Below, one piece after another: positions 6,863 to 9,051 of a stretch of DNA of 9,051 nucleotides. The stretch's first letter is position 1, and each line of letters begins with the position of its first letter. Origin of the DNA: an uncultured Eubacteriales bacterium (lineage in GTDB: Bacteria; Bacillota; Clostridia; Oscillospirales; CAG-272); the NCBI GenBank assembly GCA_900545935.1, contig URAP01000061.1, forward strand, positions 1 to 9,051. The letters run 5' to 3'. Under the pieces are notes generated by a model. The model did no database searches and was not told the DNA's origin. It saw nothing but the letters and a program-made list of their open reading frames with translations. The position numbers were made by a program, and so were the translations under genes.

Positions 6863-6902
6863 GGACCCCGGGGAAGGCAGCAGCCGACCCCGGAGTCCTT
6901 TT
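6863..6902 (+). terminator. Plus-strand intrinsic terminator without an obvious gene
   Basis: GGACCCCGGGG (6863-6873) pairs with CCCCGGAGTCC (6888-6898), an 11-bp GC-rich stem with one mismatch and a 14-nt loop, followed directly by TTTT at 6899-6902. The opposite orientation has no T-run, so it works on plus-strand transcripts. The nearest upstream plus-strand gene, dpaA, ends 588 bp earlier. Confidence 0.7.
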
Positions 6903-7086
6903 ATTACTCGGCGGTGAAGCGCTTGAATATCACTCGGCGGCGAATGCTTGACGCATTACTCGGCAGTGGACGTTTAAAGTATTACTTATCGGCGAAAGCT
7001 CAGCGCATTGTTCGGCGGCGAATGCCTAAAGTACTACTTATCGGCGAAAGCTAAAAGTATTTTACTTATCGGCGAAGCGCTTTACG
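6903..7086. repeat. 26-bp tandem repeat array running into the thrC 3' end
   Basis: Six contiguous units of exactly 26 bp start at 6903, 6929, 6955, 6981, 7007 and 7033. A seventh, 28-bp unit at 7059-7086 contains the stop and last codons of thrC. Units mostly open with AT(T/C)A(C/T)T and nearly all carry GG(C/T)GAA at offset 11. Two subtypes occur: ACTTATCGGCGAA in units 4, 6 and 7, and ACTCGGCGGCGAA-like in units 1, 2, 3 and 5. The period is not divisible by three and there are no unique spacers, so neither a protein repeat nor a CRISPR array fits. Confidence 0.85.
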
Positions 7087-8555
7087 CAGTCGAGCATCTC
7101 CTCGGGCATGGAATACTTATCGGGATCAAAGCGGACGGTCTTGGAGCGCAGCTCGGACAGCGGTGCGGGCGGCGTTACGCCGGTGAGGCGTGCGGTCTCG
7201 TCGATGCACTCAAATTCGTCGTCGAGCTTTTTGCCCGTCAGTGCAGGGTAGACGTTCGAGGCGAATTTATACGGACTTGCGGTCGAGACGCAGAGCAGCT
7301 TATTCTGCGGCTTCTCCTCGCCGATATAGGTCTCGGCGCAGTACAGACCGACTGCGGTATGCGGGTCGATGAGATAGCCGTATTTTTCATATGTGCTGCG
7401 GATGCATTCCGCTGTCTGCTCCTCGTTGCAGCTTGCGCCGTAGAAATCGCGGCGTGCGTCGGCGAGGGTATCGGCGGGAACGGTATAGCTGCCGCCGCTT
7501 GTAAGGCTCTCCATGAAGCCGCGTGTAGCGTCTGCGCCCGCGATGAACCAGAGCAGGCGCTCGAGGTTGGACGAGATGAGGATATCCATCGACGGCGACA
7601 TGGTGGTATAGAAATCGCGGTTGCGGTCGTAGGTGCCCGTTGCGAGAAAGTCGGTGAGGATGCGGTTCTTATTCGATGCACAGACAAGTCTGCCGAGCGG
7701 CAGTCCGCAGCGCTTTGCGATATATGCGGCAAAGATATCACCGAAGTTACCGGTAGGTACCGAAACGTCGAGCTGCTCGCCGAGCTTCAGTCTGCCGGAT
7801 GCGATCATATCGCAGTATGCCGATACATAGTAGACTATCTGCGGCGCGAGTCTGCCCCAGTTGATGGAGTTTGCGCTCGAGAAGAAGTATCCGCGCTCGG
7901 CGAGGTACTTATTTGCCTCGGGGTCGGTGAAGATGCGCTTTACGCCGGTCTGTGTGTCGTCGAAGTTGCCCTTGACGGGGCAGACCATTACGTTCTCGCC
8001 CTCCTGCGTCGACATCTGCAGCTTCTGCACGCGGCTGACGCCGTACACGGGATAGAACACCATGATGCGTACGCGAGGAACGTCGTGATAGCCGTCGAGC
8101 GCTGCTTTACCGGTATCGCCCGAGGTTGCGGTCAGAATGAATGCATCGCCCTTGACCCCGGTCTTTTCGAGCGCGCCGGAGAGCAGGTGCGGCATTATCT
8201 GAAGCGCCATATCCTTGAAGGCGCAGGTCGGACCGTGAAAGAGCTCGAGCACCGAGATCTTGTCACTGAGCGTGTGCACCGGAGCAGCGCCGCCCTCGCC
8301 GGGAAAGCGCTCTGCGCTGTATGCACGCTCCGCGTAGCCGAGCAGCTCCTGCTCGGTATAGTCGGTAAGAAACTTTGAGAGGACGTATGCCGCCCGCTCG
8401 GGATAGCTCATGCCGATGAGCTCTGTTATCTCCGCCTCGGATATTTCGGGCAGCTCCTCGGGAACGAAGAGTCCGCCGTTCTTTGCTATACCCTGTGCGA
8501 TTGCCTGAGCGGACGAGACTCTCTCGTCTCCGCCTCTTGTGCTGATGTACATCAT
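7062..8555 (-). CDS. thrC: Threonine synthase
   Basis: PLP-dependent lyase that converts O-phosphohomoserine to threonine, the last step of threonine synthesis; cytoplasmic. The 497 residues fit the longer ThrC class that starts with MxYISTRG and has the N-terminal NGGLFVPEELP segment (26-36). Lys114 in HGPTCAFKDMALQ is the expected Schiff-base lysine. The PLP phosphate site includes ATSGDTGKAAL (143-153). Further family motifs are SSANSINWGRLAPQ (226-239), PTGNFGDIFAAY (267-278), DPHTAVG (397-403) and STASPYKF (424-431). Two adjacent ATGs start the frame; AAAGGA lies 11 nt before the first, which is chosen. No other threonine gene is adjacent. The last codons (VKRFADK and stop) belong to the terminal unit of a 26-bp repeat array. 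No clear minus-strand terminator is seen beyond the stop. Confidence 0.97.
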   Translation of the reverse strand: MMYISTRGGDERVSSAQAIAQGIAKNGGLFVPEELPEISEAEITELIGMSYPERAAYVLSKFLTDYTEQELLGYAERAYSAERFPGEGGAAPVHTLSDKISVLELFHGPTCAFKDMALQIMPHLLSGALEKTGVKGDAFILTATSGDTGKAALDGYHDVPRVRIMVFYPVYGVSRVQKLQMSTQEGENVMVCPVKGNFDDTQTGVKRIFTDPEANKYLAERGYFFSSANSINWGRLAPQIVYYVSAYCDMIASGRLKLGEQLDVSVPTGNFGDIFAAYIAKRCGLPLGRLVCASNKNRILTDFLATGTYDRNRDFYTTMSPSMDILISSNLERLLWFIAGADATRGFMESLTSGGSYTVPADTLADARRDFYGASCNEEQTAECIRSTYEKYGYLIDPHTAVGLYCAETYIGEEKPQNKLLCVSTASPYKFASNVYPALTGKKLDDEFECIDETARLTGVTPPAPLSELRSKTVRFDPDKYSMPEEMLDCVKRFADK

Positions 8556-8606
8556 GATCTTTCTTTTCCTTTGCTGTATATGATGGAGATGGTTTTTTAT
8601 ATATCA

Positions 8607-8620
8607 GAGCCGTGCGGCTC
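8607..8620 (-). repeat. Small hairpin between the dipeptidase gene and thrC
   Basis: GAGCC and GGCTC enclose GCAC (minus strand) in the 98-bp gap. It is followed by TGATATATAAAAAAC, which is not a U-run, so a terminator is unlikely. The AT-rich stretch could be a -10 region for thrC, but I see no good -35; thrC may be co-transcribed with the dipeptidase gene. Confidence 0.35.
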
Positions 8621-8653
8621 GGATGTGCTGTAATTGTGCCGCTCGTCTGCCGC

Positions 8654-9051
8654 TTATATCAGGCTGCCGAGCGACGGCGGCAGGGTAGTCGCCGCATAGC
8701 GCAGCTCTCGGTCGCCGAGAGGCTCGAGTCCGTTGCGGTCGAAGAATTCCTGCGCGTTTCGGTAAAAGACGCGCTCCACCGTTTCGGCCGATGCTCCGAG
8801 CGAGACGAGGCTGTCTGCGAGCTTAGGCAGGTCGCGGATGCCGTCGATGCCGTCCGGAGTCGACTCGATACCGTCGAGGTCGCAGCCGAGGCAGACAGCA
8901 TGCTCTCCGCCGAGCGAGAGGTAATGCATGATATGCTCCGCCGCACGCTCCGCGTCCGCATGTCCGCTGACATCGAGATGCGGGGGATACAGGCTCACGC
9001 CGATGTTACGAAGCTGAGCGACGACGGAAATCCCGGTGCGGCGAATGTTTT
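8654..9051 (-). CDS. Membrane dipeptidase family (peptidase M19), C-terminal part
   Basis: Zinc dipeptidase of the renal dipeptidase family, which in bacteria cleaves L,L- and L,D-dipeptides. The frame is open to the window edge, so the N-terminal half or more is missing: about 132 residues are visible, while family members are usually 300-400. The visible part reads VSLYPPHL, then a helix with AEHIMHYLSLGG, then LGCDLDGIES, which matches the conserved G-x-D-F-D-G motif whose first Asp is an active-site residue. It ends with VERVFYRNAQEFFDRNGL, the usual C-terminal helix. The zinc ligands lie upstream and cannot be checked. A GTG at 8998 is not a real start, since the family sequence continues through it (QLRNIGVSLYPP). 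It lies 98 bp upstream of thrC on the same strand. Confidence 0.87.
   Translation of the reverse strand, partial: NIRRTGISVVAQLRNIGVSLYPPHLDVSGHADAERAAEHIMHYLSLGGEHAVCLGCDLDGIESTPDGIDGIRDLPKLADSLVSLGASAETVERVFYRNAQEFFDRNGLEPLGDRELRYAATTLPPSLGSLI

Larger units (their letters stand above)
6275..7061. other. Convergent, gene-free, repeat-rich region between dpaA and thrC
   Basis: These 787 bases contain no open frame that looks like protein: candidate frames have poor composition, no good ribosome binding site and cross the repeats. From left to right it holds two small hairpins after dpaA, a 14-bp-stem palindrome, a 70-bp imperfect palindrome, a third hairpin (6627-6659), a 47-bp tandem duplication, a 15-16-bp triplication, a plus-strand intrinsic terminator, and six 26-bp units. 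No remnant of dpaB or of a transposase is recognisable. Confidence 0.7.

Noticed and set aside
6586..7054. Two overlapping plus-strand frames (121 and 127 codons)
   Set aside because: Both run through the tandem repeats, whose periods are not multiples of three, and through an intrinsic terminator; composition is not protein-like.
6903..7086. CRISPR array
   Set aside because: Units abut with no unique spacers, units are degenerate, and no cas gene is present.
7008..8378. Long plus-strand open frame (456 codons) opposite thrC
   Set aside because: Antisense shadow of thrC; it also starts inside the 26-bp repeat array and has a Cys/Ala-rich, non-protein-like composition.

Overview
The window looks like chromosomal DNA from a moderately GC-rich, endospore-forming member of the Clostridia (Bacillota), probably an uncultured gut lineage related to Oscillospirales. 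This is inferred from dipicolinate synthase subunit A (a sporulation gene), strong AGGAG/GAGG ribosome binding sites, U-tract terminators, and clostridial-looking Pgk, TpiA and ThrC proteins. There is no rRNA, tRNA, transposase, phage or CRISPR gene.

Layout. 1-2659 (minus) is a secreted, C-terminally membrane-anchored protein with a glycosidase-like barrel, best matched to DUF5722. 2660-2912 is a gap holding a strong minus-strand terminator for the glycolytic genes. 2913-4965 (minus) carries pgk followed by tpiA, read from a well-formed sigma-A promoter at 5025-5053; a hairpin between the two genes may lower readthrough into tpiA. 5054-5374 is a non-coding leader. 5375-6274 (plus) is dpaA, with no dpaB behind it. 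6275-7061 is a 787-base convergent region without a credible gene but rich in structure: two large inverted repeats, a third hairpin, a 47-bp tandem duplication, a 15-16-bp triplication, an intrinsic terminator on the plus strand, and a six-unit array of exact 26-bp period that runs into the 3' end of thrC. 7062-8555 (minus) is threonine synthase. 8654-9051 (minus) is the C-terminal part of an M19 dipeptidase that runs off the window.

Functionally, pgk and tpiA are adjacent glycolytic steps. thrC (threonine synthesis) and dpaA (dipicolinate from the lysine pathway) both draw on the aspartate family but are not co-transcribed: they converge on the repeat-rich region. The DUF5722 gene has its own ribosome binding site and lies behind a strong terminator, so it is probably a separate unit.

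No complete new defence or mobile system is visible. The most unusual material is the 6275-7086 region, especially the 26-bp array whose last unit contains the final codons and stop of thrC, and the glycosidase-like protein that seems to lack one expected catalytic glutamate while carrying a cytoplasmic coiled-coil tail.
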